Source: Myoxocephalus aenaeus (taxonomy: Eukaryota > Chordata > Actinopteri > Perciformes > Cottidae). Taken from it: 64,000 nt of DNA. Below, one piece after another: positions 23,631-36,119 of the stretch. Below the pieces are notes generated by a model. It saw only the letters and a list, made by a program, of their open reading frames with translations, had not been told where the DNA came from and searched no databases. A program made the translations under genes and the position numbers. The stretch lies in assembly GCA_038501785.1 (NCBI GenBank), contig JBAMJR010000102.1, positions 1,319,501 through 1,383,500 of the forward strand, written 5' to 3'. Position 1 is the stretch's first letter. Every line of letters starts with the position of its first letter.

Positions 23631-25239
23631 CACCACCCCGGCTCTCACCGAGCTGCTGACAGTCAGATAGGACGATCATTACTCCACAACTAGTCGCTAC
23701 ACTGGAGCAGCCTTGGGACATTAAAAACACAGATGTCATGAGACGCGAGTTTCCATGCAGGGTTCAGCAGAAGAAACAAAGTTACATTCTTACACTAGTC
23801 AATACCAACACGTCATCAATCACACCTGCATAACAGGTTGTATAATATACTCTAATTATCATTAATCCAAGGGTCCAGGGTTTGAAAGTGTCTGCAGGCT
23901 AAATGTTGCATGTCTCTTGTAAACACTTGCAGGTAAATTGGAATCTCAAGCTTTGTCCCCTATTGCACATCTGTCTGTTTTTGTGTGAGGACCGCAGGGT
24001 CTCAGGACAGAGGGTGCAATATGATACAGCTTGTAAAAACACACATGAATCAAAGTTATATAAACAAAATGTACCTGACTTAACTATAGACAACAGGATG
24101 TCACTGCACCGGCAAAGCCTAACGCAACCAATGACGGCAGCAACACTTGCTCCTGCGTATTATTTTGGCATTCCTGGAAGGTTACAGCATCAACTGCATT
24201 GCCTCAACTTGAACGCGGGCTGCCTCTCACTGCACCAAACTTTTTAGAAGTTACACTGAATAAGTAACATGAAAGACAGGAAGATGAGTCTCATCGTGCC
24301 CTTCTCTCTTACTCTTTTTCTGTGCGAGGTGCCATTTATATCGGTCTCATAGCTAAAAATAGCCATCTGAAGCACAACCATCATACATCGAGGGGAGACG
24401 GCTGGACAAGGAGAATGGAGGGAGATGGGAGAAAGAATTAAAGAAATATAAATGGCTGTCTGCAAAGGCTTAAAAATGCATTCACCATTATAATAAGACT
24501 TTACTTGCTCTAATACTGTAAACAGAGTCACTGTCACTACTTGGCTGTTTTCCAAGTTGCAGCAATCTCCTAGATATCCTGTTGACCAAGAAAACATACA
24601 CACAGGAGCACAGTTGCACCATGTGAAAATATAAATAAACGCACGCACGGTGAAACTATTCTGGATTGAACTCATCCCAGTATTGTGGCAGCATTCGGTG
24701 CCTTGCTAAAGGGTACCTCTCCAGCTACCAGTCCACACGCCGTACAGTCCACATGACTATTCTAGGTGGAAACGTCTGGTTTTTAATGAAATATCTACAT
24801 AGGTGTATAGAGACCCATTTCTAGCAACTATCACTCCAGTGTTCTAATGGTACATTGTGTTTGCTCATCACATAGAAGACTAATGGAGGATTTGAAAACC
24901 CTTGACAACCCTTGTGCAATTATGTTAGCACAGCTGAAAACAGTTATGCTGGTTAGAGGAGCTATACAACTGGCCTTCCTTTGAGCTAGTTGAGTATCTG
25001 CAGCATCACATGTGTGGGTTCCATTATTCTCTCAAAATGGCCAGAAAAAGAGAACTTTCATGTGAAACTCGCCAGTCTGTTCTTGTTCTTAGAAATGAAG
25101 GCTATTCCATGCAGGAAATTGCAAAGAAACAGAAAATTTGTCTGGGTGACCCCAAACTTTTGAACGGTAGTTTATATGTATGTGAGCGCGCGTGCGTGTG
25201 GTGTGTATAAATACATACACATGTATGTATGTATGTGTG

Positions 25240-25279
<40 letters not shown>

Positions 25280-25542
25280 CACACATACATACGTGTGTGT
25301 GTTTGTTTTTGTGTGTATATACACATCTATATTTGTGATCTGGCATTATAAAAGTCGTGTCCCACCTTAAAGTAGCCCCCCTCATACAGGGTGTTTGGGG
25401 GCCCGAAGATGGCCACTTCCCAGTTGTAGAGGTCGGACTCCTCCACCAGCGTGATGCGGAAGCCCTCCACCGGCTGCTCCTGCAGGGACTTCAGCTCCAT
25501 CATCAGGGCCTTCTGGGAACTAGGGGTCGCCTGGTGGGCCAT
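19957..25542 (-). CDS. UBE2R2: UBE2R2, ubiquitin-conjugating enzyme E2 R2 (Cdc34 family)
   Basis: Cdc34-type E2 that works with cullin-RING (SCF) ligases to build Lys48-linked ubiquitin chains. Five coding exons: 25542-25366, 22544-22458, 22282-22185, 21815-21681 and 20242-19957, all in phase, giving 260 residues (human 238). The UBC core opens with SSQKALMMELKSLQEQPVEG. The catalytic Cys93 is in NGDVCISILHPP and is followed by the Cdc34 acidic loop VDDPQSGELPSERWNPTQNV. The C-terminal tail has LLYDDLYDDDMEEED and ends DDSGNEDS. It is longer than in mammals by about 20 residues, an insertion rich in Glu, Ser and Gly. R2 is chosen over CDC34 (R1) by tail similarity and by the 9p13.3-type neighbours. 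A CAG acceptor at 25556 shows a separate 5' noncoding exon. Confidence 0.93.
20327..21652. mobile_element. piggyBac-like nonautonomous element in UBE2R2 intron 4
   Basis: Both ends sit in TTAA (20327-20330 and 21649-21652), the piggyBac target. Inward termini are related: CCCTCTGAGGTCGG on the left, and CACTTGGAGGTCTGGG as the reverse complement of the right. No transposase is visible in 1.3 kb. The interior holds a 193-bp tandem repeat. The element lies between UBE2R2 exons 4 and 5. Confidence 0.75.
20652..21101. repeat. Tandem repeat, about 193-bp unit, 2.3 copies
   Basis: The word AATCAATTGTTGAATC begins copies at 20668 and 20861 and, in a diverged form, at 21055. Units also share GACCAGTAGTG, CTCCATTATATGTTTG and GTGTTGGCTGTTATCTTCCG. 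The repeat is internal to the piggyBac-like element. Confidence 0.9.
23565..23628. repeat. (TG)n microsatellite
   Basis: About 32 TG units in UBE2R2 intron 1. Confidence 0.95.
24800..25168 (+). mobile_element. Truncated Tc1/mariner-family element
   Basis: The plus strand has a fish Tc1-type upstream region followed by an ATG at 25037 and MARKRELSCETRQSVLVLRNEGYSMQEIAKK-like residues, the first helix-turn-helix of a Tc1 transposase. After about 35 codons it jumps to a terminal repeat with ACCCCAAACTTTTGAACGGTAGT. Nearly the whole transposase is deleted. It lies in UBE2R2 intron 1. Confidence 0.75.
25185..25325. repeat. Compound TA/TG/CA microsatellite
   Basis: Mixed GTATGT, (TA)n and ACACAT runs between the Tc1 fragment and the donor of UBE2R2 exon 1. 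Confidence 0.9.
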
Positions 25543-25853
25543 GTTGATCCCACTCCTGACACCGGAACAGTGGAGGAGACACACGATGGACTCAGTGATA
25601 CCGTCGCATGCCAAATGTTTCACACGTCATGGTCACAATTGAATTTTGCAGCAAACACCTACAATCTGTCGTCTTTGTTTGCACTGGCTTTAGTCTTTCT
25701 AGAACAAAAGAAACGTCCGTGGATGTCCCGCTGGCGGACTGAAAGAAGTCAAACACAAACAGGATATGTGGCCTGCGGAGCTAGCTCCAGTCTGGGCTCC
25801 AGTCCGCGGGCCCTTTAACGGGGAAATGCAAAGTTAATAAAACAAGTGTTTAC

Positions 25854-26500
25854 CTCCTCGTCTCACAGCAATGTTCGCTTCGTTACACTCAGTGGTCGTC
25901 CATGCTAGCCTGGTTATGTCTCGACAAAACGTACAGTGGCTTTTTTTCTGCTAAACGGCTGGTCCTCGTGTTGTGTTTCCGAAAATTCTTTGTGTGCCAG
26001 TGTTGACAGTTGACATGGAGCTAGTTTCAGTGGAAGTCACGGGCTCCCGCGGGTCATTCTCGGGCTCGAAAAAGGCGCCTCTCTCCCTGACATCTCTCTC
26101 CCACCACCCCGCGCTGCTGCTGGTTCGGTTCGGGACCGCCGCTCAGCTGATCCCGGGCTTGTTTATGTTTGTTTATCTGCTCTCTGGCGGGCTCAACTTC
26201 TCCACCCGTCAGCTAAACACCCGTCCTACCGAGCGACTTCGCTCCCCGGCTCCCTTCCGTCTCTCCCGGGCGCGCTGGCAGCGAACACGGCGGAGCAATA
26301 CGAGCCCACCGTCGCAGAAAAGGTCAGGAAATTGGAGGTTTACACTCGCGAATTACACTGGATTTCCTCGATTTCTGTTTTTATTTTATTTTCCTCCCAT
26401 CGGCGCTTCCGGCTATCGTTGCGCGTGTCTGCGAGAACGTAAGTCACGCACGGGTCTGAACGTGACGTGCGCGCACCCGATGCTCAACCGACGCTGGAAA
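25854..26500 (-). promoter_or_regulatory. UBE2R2: UBE2R2 promoter and probable noncoding first exon
   Basis: CpG-dense sequence upstream of UBE2R2. A minus-strand donor GAG|GTAAAC ends a possible noncoding exon at 25854, which would pair with the acceptor at 25556. The transcription start is not located. An open plus-strand frame of 176 codons at 25973-26503 looks like a by-product of GC-rich composition. Confidence 0.5.
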
Positions 26501-26519
26501 TAGCTTGTTTTTATTTTTA

Positions 26520-26640
26520 AATCAATTAAGACATTCACACATGTGTGCATGTTACCATTTTAGGTGTTTTATAAAAGTTACTACAATAACCATGTAACAT
26601 GACGTGTACTCACTTTCTTCAACAATGACGTTCTTATATG

Positions 26641-26671
<31 letters not shown>

Positions 26672-28095
26672 ATTTTATATAGCGCTTTTCAAAATGCTGA
26701 AAGACGCTTTTCATAGGACAGACACAAACAGAACAAAACACAAAAAAGAAATACAATGTAGCAAACAAAACAAACAATCAAACATTTTGCTAAAAAATAA
26801 AACTAATAAATGTATATTGATCACTTAAGCGTGATCAATATATTAATTTATGATAAATACTTCAAACAAATTAGAGAGAAATGACAGTTGTAACCTCCCT
26901 TTGACTTTGCTGAGGCAGTCATGTTCCACCAGGCGTCTGAGGAGGTCCCTCCAAGCAACTAATACATAACACAACCAATACAGCTAAGATACAAGTAAAT
27001 TGACATACATATACTTTGTCTAACACGGTGGCCTGAAGGTTTAGGCGTTCGCCTGTCACACTAGGCCGGGTTCGAACCTGAGGTTGGTACTACGCATGTG
27101 AATTACTCAATTGGATAAGCTCCAACTCTGCTCATAATCTAGCGTGGAGCATTGGTCACAGAGGCCCAAGCGATTCTAGGCATGGATGGAAGGACTCAGT
27201 GACGGTTGCAGTCCAGCTGGGTTAAGTACAATAGTGGTATCACAGTTCACGTGTGACAGGTGTCCTAGCACCGTGTTAGATGGGCGGGAGGTGGTCCTAC
27301 AAGCAGGCATGCATGACGTAGGACCTACGGGTCTCCTTTTTTTATTTAATTTTTTTAAACGAGGAGTTTTGCACTAGTCCAAGCAGATTGATTAAAAAAA
27401 ATCAAAACAATAGACAAATTGAAAAATATTACAATAGACAAATTGAACAATTTGAGTAAACATACTCTTCTGCAGCAGCAGAAGTACATCCGAGTTATAC
27501 ATAATAAATGTCTTGTCAAATACATAACTATTATATGTCAAATACATAATTCACATTTACAATACAATTTGATGCATTATAGAAATGGAAGAGAATACTA
27601 TAATACTAAGTTTTAAACTTGTGAACTACATGTTTTCCGTTCCTCGGTACAGCTGCTCCATAAATTATACAAATAACTCACAATTATTTATTTTTAAACA
27701 GGCAAATTCCACTGAAATCATCTTGACTTTCTTTCCCCTAGGTAAGGATACCTAGGGGATACGTAGGATACTTTCAGGTAATAATTGTTTTTTTTGACAT
27801 GATTTGAGCCAGTTATAGTCTATTATACAGTAGACAGTGAGTTTGTTCACTACCGTTTACGATTCTCTCTTTTTAGGAAATCTGTATTTGTTTTACGTGT
27901 ATTTGGAGCTATAAGGGATATAAGTTATGGAGCTATAAGGGAACAGGTAAATAATGAAATTGATGTAGAAAATCCTTAATTTTATAAAGTAATGTATGAT
28001 ATTATATATTGTATGATAGATATTGTCTTTAACGTTATTTACATGAGGTTTCGAGCAGACTGGCCTATCTCTCTAATGTTGCGATGTTCTGACTT
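26520..28095. other. Intergenic between divergent UBE2R2 and UBAP1, with repeats
   Basis: AT-rich sequence containing an ATA triplet microsatellite (about 26643-26663), a GCGCTTTTCA-type dispersed repeat near 26680-26720, and a tRNA-derived SINE at about 27027-27150. No gene was recognised. Confidence 0.5.
27027..27150 (+). mobile_element. tRNA-derived SINE head
   Basis: A GTGGCCTGAAGGTTTAGGC segment resembling an A box is followed at normal tRNA spacing by GGGTTCGAACC, a perfect B box. The flanks do not fold into a clean acceptor stem, so it is a SINE promoter rather than a tRNA gene. Confidence 0.6.
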
Positions 28096-28099
28096 CACG

Positions 28100-28297
28100 T
28101 CGGTGAGTGACGTCAGACAGGAACTAGTCGAAAAGGGAGCTTGACAAATCAAGATGGCGTCCCACGCTGAAGCAGGAAAGAGATTTCAGTATAAATAAAA
28201 CTCTCCCTGAGAATAGATCACATTCGAGTGCCATCCCGGCAAGGCATCGTTTGGATTTCGGGAAAACAAAAGCAACCCCAGGACGGAGCGGATACAG
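28100..28297 (+). promoter_or_regulatory. UBAP1: UBAP1 promoter and probable noncoding exon 1
   Basis: A full palindromic CRE (TGACGTCA) lies at 28108-28115, followed by a YY1-type AAGATGGCG at 28151-28159. About 140 bp further a strong donor ACAG|GTGAGA at 28297 could end a noncoding first exon. The acceptor for the coding exon is at 30034-30035. A second TGACGTCA is at 28885-28892 inside the presumed intron. Confidence 0.5.
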
Positions 28298-30044
28298 GTG
28301 AGAGGGAACCGGGAGCTCAGTCCGGTTCCAGGGGCGGTGGCAGCAGAGACACTGTAACAGCCAGGCCACTGGCGAAGCTGTGCGTATTAGCACGAACACC
28401 CCTAAAAAAACACAACATTCTCCAGTGGCTCGTGGTTATTTAGTGAATTAATTCCCCGGGCCGTACTGGTTCGCCCAGACCGACTCATGTCACGTGAGAC
28501 GTTGACTTGTTGTCCGAGCCAGGAGCGACCACAGTAATGATAGCTTAGCTTGTTGCTAATTAACACTGTCATAACTTTAGTTGTCACTCGAGCTAATGAG
28601 CGTACCTCGGCGTGCCTGCTACGTGACAGCCGGGGAGCCTCGCCATCCGTTTGAATACACACTTTCCCGAACATGTGATGAATTGTAGTTAACTGCGATC
28701 CTTTTTGATTAGTCGTTTTTAAGTTTGCAGCAGTTGGGCGCTAGCTAGCCAGCTAGCTAACACGACTACGTTGACGCGTCCAGTTGTACTGTAACTTCGT
28801 GAAGAATCTTAAGTTGCCACGCAGGACATACATATATGGAGGATGTGGCGTTATGACATTATAGCTCGTTACTATTATATCATCTGACGTCACTGGGTTC
28901 AAATGAAATAAATCTGATTGAGCAATACCTCCTGATCGTGAGATCATTCTTGATCATGTGTGGCCCATTACCGTGGTCGTGTATGAGAGAGTTTGTAGTT
29001 CATTATAGCGCCTCAATTCGAAATTGTAGCTAATGGACGGTGAACAGCTCCCATGTTCGTGTAGTGCATTTTTACATGGATGTGTTTTTAATGGTGTCAC
29101 TGCCAATCTCTCGGAGATCCTTGGGTCTTCTCTGACCAGTGTTGGTAATATTCATGCAGATTGGTGTGTATTTCAGACTGCTGTGTTGCTGTTCATTTTA
29201 TAGTTTTATACACAAATTCAAGGATCATGTATTGTCATTCTGCAACACACGGTTGTTTAACAAAATTCAGCGGTATTTCATTTGTGCTATGCAAGAAAAT
29301 CCAAACAAAAACAGTAGTGCTCTTTTTTTATTATTGGATCCAGATGTCTGTAGAGAGCAGCACCAAAAACAACGCTGAATCCTCTGGGCAGATAATTTGA
29401 CTGGCATCTTGGCAAAATATCATCTTAAGTGCAGGCTGGTAGCTAAATAGTCTTTCACTTCTACTAGGCAATAACTGTTAGCCATATTTTATGCAATCAA
29501 GCATTATACTAATTGATTTTGAGCTTATCCCTCTAGTCTTCACCAGCACACAGATCAAAGTTCTGTGTTCAGCGGATGTGAAAACAGTGGCTTCTCTGTT
29601 GTAATGTCAGCCACTGTTGCAAGGCTTGACCAAATAATGTGGTTATGTGACTTGAGATGCAAAACACTGGAATGTACAAAGCCAGTGAGAAACTGAAGAA
29701 TGTTAATTTGAATAGGAAAAAACATTTGCACCACCATGTGATGAAGTGTCGTTGCTCATATGCTTTGATTAAAACGGTTCTGCCGGACCAATTTCTGAGC
29801 TCTGTGAAATACATTCTGTAAATATTAGAATCTGCCAGATGTCAGAAGAAGTGTCGCGCTTGAAGGCAGGCGGAGGGAGGGCAGGGGAAATCTTCTTGGG
29901 TCGGTTTTCATACTGTTGCACCTTTTTAGGGTTGTCGATTTATATTTACCGTCCATGTAAATATTATATTTAAAATGATGTGGCATTCCCACTGCTCACT
30001 AACTTTACACCTGGTGCACTCATGTCTGTTTTCAGAGTCTCTAA

Positions 30045-32773
30045 ATGGCTGCGAGGAAGTCTGGATCAGATTCATACAACAATGGTGAGGACCTATTTTT
30101 AATATTTTCTTGTTTCACTGTTTGACAAGGTTGCTCCTTTTGAGTTGAGTGAAGTGTAGGTTTGAGGTCTGCTGGTTCCAGGTGTCTATTCTTCAATATA
30201 TGCTAACTTCGTTTTTGTTATTGTACACAGGACCCATCAGCTACCTTGATGACGTTCCCTTCAAGATCAGTGACAAATTCCGCTGCCCAGCCAAAGTGGG
30301 GTTTCCTGTCGGTTTCTGTCTCCCAGACTGTGGCTCTTTGCTGGTGGACTCACAGGTAAGGCAAAGGAAAATGGGCTGATTTTGCACTTGTGTAAGCTTT
30401 GGTATGATGCACTTACATGCATCTTCAGCAGAGCTTCACCGGGCTGACCTACGGTATTATGGCACTGATCATTATAGACCTCGCCCTCTGTCTTGTAATA
30501 TCAATGTAAACTCGTATGGCAAGGTGTAGTCAACCACATGCTGTACATAGAAAGGCATTTTGTATCAGAAGTTATGTTGGTTGTTGCTGGGCGTTGAGCA
30601 TACCTGCTGAAAACGTTGGAGTACCTTTTTATTTTTTATAAATTACAGCAACCAAAATTTGAGTTGTTTAAAAAAATATGATGTTGTATTAGCTCATTTG
30701 TACTGTCATGTGGCTCTTGTACTCACTCTATGTGCCCTCTTTGCCCGTCTTCCGCCCTTCCTGCGGTCTCAACAGTATGACTTTTCTCTGGAAAGGCGCA
30801 GTGTGCGCTGGGGGGTTGAACTGGGAGAGGCCAGAGCAGCAGAAGCCAGAGCAGAGGAGGCAGCAGCCAAGCAGGAGGCAGAGAGCAGGGAGCGCTTGGC
30901 ACAGGCTCAGGACATGGATGCTGGTGGTGGGAAGAAACCCCGGTCTGCTGCAGAGGACCAGGACCTTCTACCACCAGCGCTGAACCCCGTCCTGGCGGGG
31001 CTGTGCCATAACGACATCCTCACTCCGCTGCCTGCCCCAAGCCTTGGCCCCAGGAAAATCCAGCCAAGCACTCCCCAGCTGCACTGCCTCAACCTCGCTG
31101 ACTTTGAGCGGGAAGAGGACCCCTTTGACAAGCTGGAGCTCAAAACCTTGGACGATAGGGAGGAGCTCAGGAACATCCTCCAGAGCCAGCCCCAGCCCCC
31201 GCCCCAGCCTCCCCCCTCTGTGTCCCCACCAGAGGTTTCCCAGATGGGGTCAGTGTCTCGTGGAAACAGCCCGTCTCCTCCCAGCATCAACACCAGCCTA
31301 GCAGCCAAACCGGGCTTTTCCCATAAACCCAACGGGTTGATTGCCTTGCTGGATATGGACAGAGTCGGGCACCCTGGCAGAACGGGGTTTGACGCCGATG
31401 ATCGGCCCTGCAACATCCGCTCCCTCACTTTTCCCAAGCTCTCTGACTCTGGTGACCCAGAGCCAGTGAGGTACAGCCCCCTCCCTGCACCCATCCCTGC
31501 TCCCCGACAGCACCTAACCAATGGCAGCCCACCACCGACCACACCCAAGACCCAAGTTATTGTTGCCCCTGAGCCAACCAGCCACACAAAGAGTGGCGCA
31601 CCAAAACCGGTGAGCATGAGATCACATACTGCCTGACTAATTGTGTGCATAGTTTGTTTGGAATAGTGGTGTAGATTAACCAGTGATGGTCAATAATGAG
31701 TCTTAAGAACCCCACTTGACCTTCATTCATGTTTTTACTCCAGGCCAACCCTGGGTCAGGATCTGCCGGTCTGCCCTGTGGCGGAGCGCTGCTCAGCATG
31801 ACCCCCAACGAGCGGCAGTGTGTGGAAACCCTCGTGGGCATGGGCTACTCTTATGAAGGGGTCCTCCGGGCCATGCAGAGACAAGGGCAGAATGTGGAAC
31901 AGGTGCGACACCCTCTCGCCCAAATGCACAGCGATCTGGATTCCTAGCAAATTCTTTCTTCGACAGTTAATTGTTTGTGTGCGTGTGTAATTTTGTTCAG
32001 TGCAGTTCTTTTGTAAATATAGCCTTAAAATAAAGTTATTTCATCACACCTTCTTTTGTCTCAAAAGTTATGGCAATAGATATGTTTCTGTGATCTGTAC
32101 AGCTAATACTACACAACATAATTGATCCAACCACTGTCGGTGCAAAATGTAGTTAAGGGACTTTGTATGTCAGGTTTGATTTATACTAGCTGGTTTTAAA
32201 TGGTAATCTAACATTGGGCATCACATAAGGTGCAAACCGCATTAAGAGAACAATACAATAATTTCCATCCAATTAATTTTGTTAATAAAGATGTACTTAT
32301 TGTTTGTCTAAGGTTCTGGACTACCTGTTTGTCCATGGGCGTCTGTGTGAGCGGGGCTTCGATGCAATTGCAGTGGAGGAATGTTTAGAGATGTACCAAT
32401 GCTCAGAGGAAAAGGTCTGTACAATTTGCTATTAGCCAACTGTACACCTTCAGAGTATGCATTGTGTTTATACGTCAGATAATTGCCAGCTAGAACACAG
32501 TGTTTAGTCTCTGAAATATGAGCGACACCCCTACACCACCCTATCTTTTGATATTTAAGATCAAAGGCTATAGATTACATTAATAGCTTATTTTAGCTAT
32601 TGTAGTTTTATTCATTTTTTCATCCTTCCCAGGCTTTGCAGTTCCTTGAGCTAATGTCACGATTTGGCGAAATGGGATTTCAGCGGGACGCCATCAAAGA
32701 GGTGCTGCTGGTCCACAACAATGACCAGGACAAGGCTCTAGAGGACCTGATGGCTCGGGCAGCAGCTAGCTGA
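30045..32773 (+). CDS. UBAP1: UBAP1, ubiquitin-associated protein 1 (ESCRT-I subunit)
   Basis: Subunit of an endosomal ESCRT-I complex that sorts ubiquitylated membrane proteins into multivesicular bodies. Six coding exons: 30045-30084, 30231-30355, 30776-31609, 31744-31902, 32313-32414 and 32633-32773, in phase, 466 residues (human about 502). The N-terminal UMA motif that binds ESCRT-I includes SYLDDVPFKISDKF and YDFSLERRSVRW. The middle is Pro/Ser-rich and keeps NLADFEREEDPFDKLELKTL. The C-terminal SOUBA (overlapping UBA) region covers about residues 350-466: ERQCVETLVGMGYSYEGVL, then YLFVHGRLCERGFD and IKEVLLVHNNDQDKALEDLM. ATG is taken in AAATGG just after the acceptor. The middle is shorter and more diverged than in mammals. 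Confidence 0.95.
31903..32034 (+). terminator. UBAP1: Candidate intronic polyadenylation region in UBAP1 intron 4
   Basis: If exon 4 is not spliced at 31902 the frame continues for 14 codons to a TAG at 31945-31947. A TTTTGTAAATATAG stretch and a canonical AATAAA at 32029-32034 follow. This would yield a short UBAP1 lacking most of the SOUBA domain. It is a sequence prediction only. Confidence 0.35.
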
Positions 32774-35700
32774 GCAAAGCTAACCAGCCAACCCAGGGCG
32801 TGCCCAGGGCTTGCCTCCCGCTACTACCCAACACGGCCCCTTTCCTTCTGCCTACCCTCTCACACCATGCCCTGCCCTTGCCTTGGCTGTGGAAGGGACA
32901 GCTGGGAGAAGGTTGTATTTCTCTCTGTGCTAAAACGTATTGTGTCAGCACTTCTTAAAGACTGTGTGCCTAGAGTGGAGGGGGTAAAAGCGTAACAATA
33001 CTTCATGGTGGTGTGTTTTTTTTTTTTTTTCTTTCTAAGAAATCCTGGGGTTAGTTCCCAGGATTTTGTACGACAAGGGTATTGAAGAATGGGAAGAATG
33101 ACTGACTGAGCCGGAAAGGAGATATTGGATAGAACGAGCTGTGGTGTTTTAATGCCCTTCCGATTTACTTCCACTTGGAAGTCTTATCTGTCTGCAGGCA
33201 AAACTGCAGCACCGAATGGGGGGAGCTGGTTACAGGTTCTAAGTACATCACCTAAAGACCAGTTTGAACTCTTGAAACCCCCAAACGACTAAGCTGCCAT
33301 CTTCCGCTGCTCTGTGCAGACCTAGTAAATGGTGGCGAGGATCGGGGGCCTTGAGGAGGCTCTCGTCAAACTGAACCAACTAACGTTAAAAGTCCAAAAG
33401 AAAAGAAAACTAAATCCCAGTCGCCAGACAGACAACTGACTCTCAAGAAGTGCCCTCTCTGCTCTGGTGCCCCTACTACTTTATTATTTCATTAATTCAA
33501 TGTCTGTTTTTCTGTTCATTTGGGCGCTTTTTCATGTCGGCATAAATATTCCATGTCTTTTTGATTTCTGTTTTCGGAACGGCATCAGATCCTGAGTCAC
33601 TATTACTCAGAACACAAGAGATGCTACTGCCCCGGTACGCTCTTCAACCTGCACTGGAAGGGCCTGTCAAAGGAGAAATGGGGAAAGTTCCTCTCTACGA
33701 AATATTTAGAAATATCCCATAACCCACTGGCACTGATGGGTCACATACAACACACACACACACACACGTTTCATAATTATCATCTTATTTAAAATAGTTC
33801 ACTGATGCTTTCATTTAGTTTGCGATGATAATGTATGTTAACTCACGTTTAACTATCATAGACTTCAGTTTGCAGACTGGAAAGAGTGGGTGGGTTTAAA
33901 AAAAATGAAGTGTAAGTGAGGGTTGTTTTTGCAGCCACATCACAGTGCAATAGAGACGTTTCATATTGTGTTACTGTTGACTCAAATAATTGTTGGGAGA
34001 TGAATGGGTTTCCAGCCTTGATTAAAATGTGGATGTGACTAGATAAGGTTTGATTCCAGCAGTCGCCATCTTTATTCTCTGTTGTTGGATTTCATGCCAC
34101 ACAATCTAATCAAACATGACTTTGTTTTGTTGACTTCCACTTTCTTTTCTCATGTGTAATATGAAATGAGTGTTCATCTTGATTTTAGGTTTGTTGCCAT
34201 CTCCACAGTCTTAAATGTAAATCTAACAAAAGTGTGTCGTCACCACCAGCTAAGAGCTTTCCCCCATATGTTTAAAAGACGGCCAGGATCCTTTGTTTTC
34301 ATAGTATGTGTCTGAGTTCAGTGCTGCGTAAATGTTTTGAAAAGCATATCTGCTCAGTTGCACCAAAGGTAAGGATGGCAGGATTTCCTGTAATCTTGAT
34401 CTCTGTGGTACTGATTGGGATTATGAGAGGCATGGTAACAGATTTACAGTTAGCAAAATGTGATTTGGAGTAGTGGCACTTTGCTTGGGGCAGGTTCAGT
34501 ACGTTGTCCTATGTTCTCCAATTACAAAACAACATTGTCCACCCACAAATCAGTTTTAGAACAAACAAAAAAACAATAGGGTAGTTTATTTCCAAAACAG
34601 ACAGTACAGCTAAAACTAGGCAAACAACATGACATGGGCAAGGTGTCAGGTTAGACCTAGCATCCTTATGCAAGCCAGTGTTTTGTCTGATGTATGGCTG
34701 ACATGATCCACAAATATATGTGTTTTCACCCAGTTCCTTTTTGATTTACTGTGATTAATAAGAAAGAAAAGGTAAAATTACTTTACAGACAAACACACGT
34801 GGTAGTATTGCCGCCTTACATAACTCATACATAAGTGTGGTTTCCATAATCATATATATGAAGTATATGTCCACTTGCCTCTCCGCCAACAGCCACACAA
34901 GTTGGAGTGAATGCAGTATTGCAGATTCTGGACGACCTCCATCAATGCCTACTCCATTTCTGTTACTTTCACCTCGTTGTGTGGGGATGAATGGCAAGTA
35001 GGTTGTCATTAATTAGGGCATCATGTTTAAGGGTTTATGTATCAGATCCATCTCTAAGTCGCAGCATAATTTAACGGGGCGCTAATGAACCTAACGAAAG
35101 TGCAAATATCTCAATGGTATAATAAGAGTTGGCTGAGTTGAGTGTTCTTTCCCAATCTCCTGAAATGTGATTTGCAAAATGTTCAATTTATTCTTGAATG
35201 ATTTGGAAGATCCTCACGATTAAATGTGCACATCTTTTCAGTGGTCAGACTGTTAATCGTTGCTGTTGTTGCATTTTTTTTAGCTCAATTGGATATAGGC
35301 TATTTTCTCAAGTATGGTCACAACATACTAGATGTGTTGACATGAGGCTGATGAGAAAGCACAACTCTCCTGCTCCCTTTTTGTTCTCTTCTACGGCAAA
35401 TGCATTTGTATTTTCTCTGTTCAGTTTACAACAACAGATGAGTGTCCATTGTTGTTATTATTATTGTCAGTGGTAACTGGAAACATCTAACTGTGTGGTC
35501 GAGTCAGCAGAAAAAAAGACAATTATGCATCAGAATAGAGGCCAAATATTGGTCTGCCTGAGCTCACCAGGGTTAATAAACAGAAGATAAGAGTCATGTA
35601 TAACATCTGTTCACAGGCATGAGTGAAGGTCCTGCGCAGTGTCAATACATCTTTGTGATCTCAGATTTCCACGTCAACAACGTGTTTGTGCTCATCCAAA

Positions 35701-36100
35701 TAAGTCCCCCTTCAGAAAAATCAAGAATCTCTGGACAATTTATAATGTTAAGATGTATGATTTCCTCCCTTTAACCTAAGATTGTCCAGGTGGCCACTAG
35801 AAGTTCTCAATGTTCACATTAACAAATATACATATGGCATGAATAACAGACAGAATAGCTCAATACATTATACATATTTAAATTATTTTTGTTAATCTGA
35901 CATTTAATAAAACTGCATTTTTTTTAACAAAGCATACATCATGATTTGATTGTATTGACATATTTCCTGAAATAAAAATGTAAACAATAAAAGCTTACTG
36001 TGATAAAATTCACATATGGGCATATTAAACTTCATATAGCGCTACGATAAATTGTTCAATTTCATAACATTATTTTCATGCTGAAACAATAATAGTATGT
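32774..36100 (+). other. UBAP1 3' UTR and intergenic DNA
   Basis: The first 1.2 kb after the stop is probably UBAP1 3' UTR; ATTAAA at 34021-34026 is one candidate signal, and AATAAA occurs at 35575, 35906, 35971 and 35986. No exon was recognised up to the DCAF12 promoter. Confidence 0.4.
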
Positions 36101-36119
36101 CTTTAAATCGGGGAGAGAG

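Noticed and set aside
23536..23739. Thr-His repeat frame
   Set aside because: Translation of a TG/CA microsatellite; the same applies near 90-287, 1446-1861 and 3823-4023.
25973..26503. 176-codon plus-strand open frame in the UBE2R2 promoter
   Set aside because: GC-rich CpG-island sequence gives long chance frames; no family match and no splice context.
27040..27110. Possible tRNA gene
   Set aside because: B box is perfect but no cloverleaf closes; kept as a tRNA-derived SINE.
30907..31650. 247-codon minus-strand frame opposite UBAP1 exon 3
   Set aside because: Shadow of the real UBAP1 coding exon; its Pro-rich codons avoid stops on the other strand.
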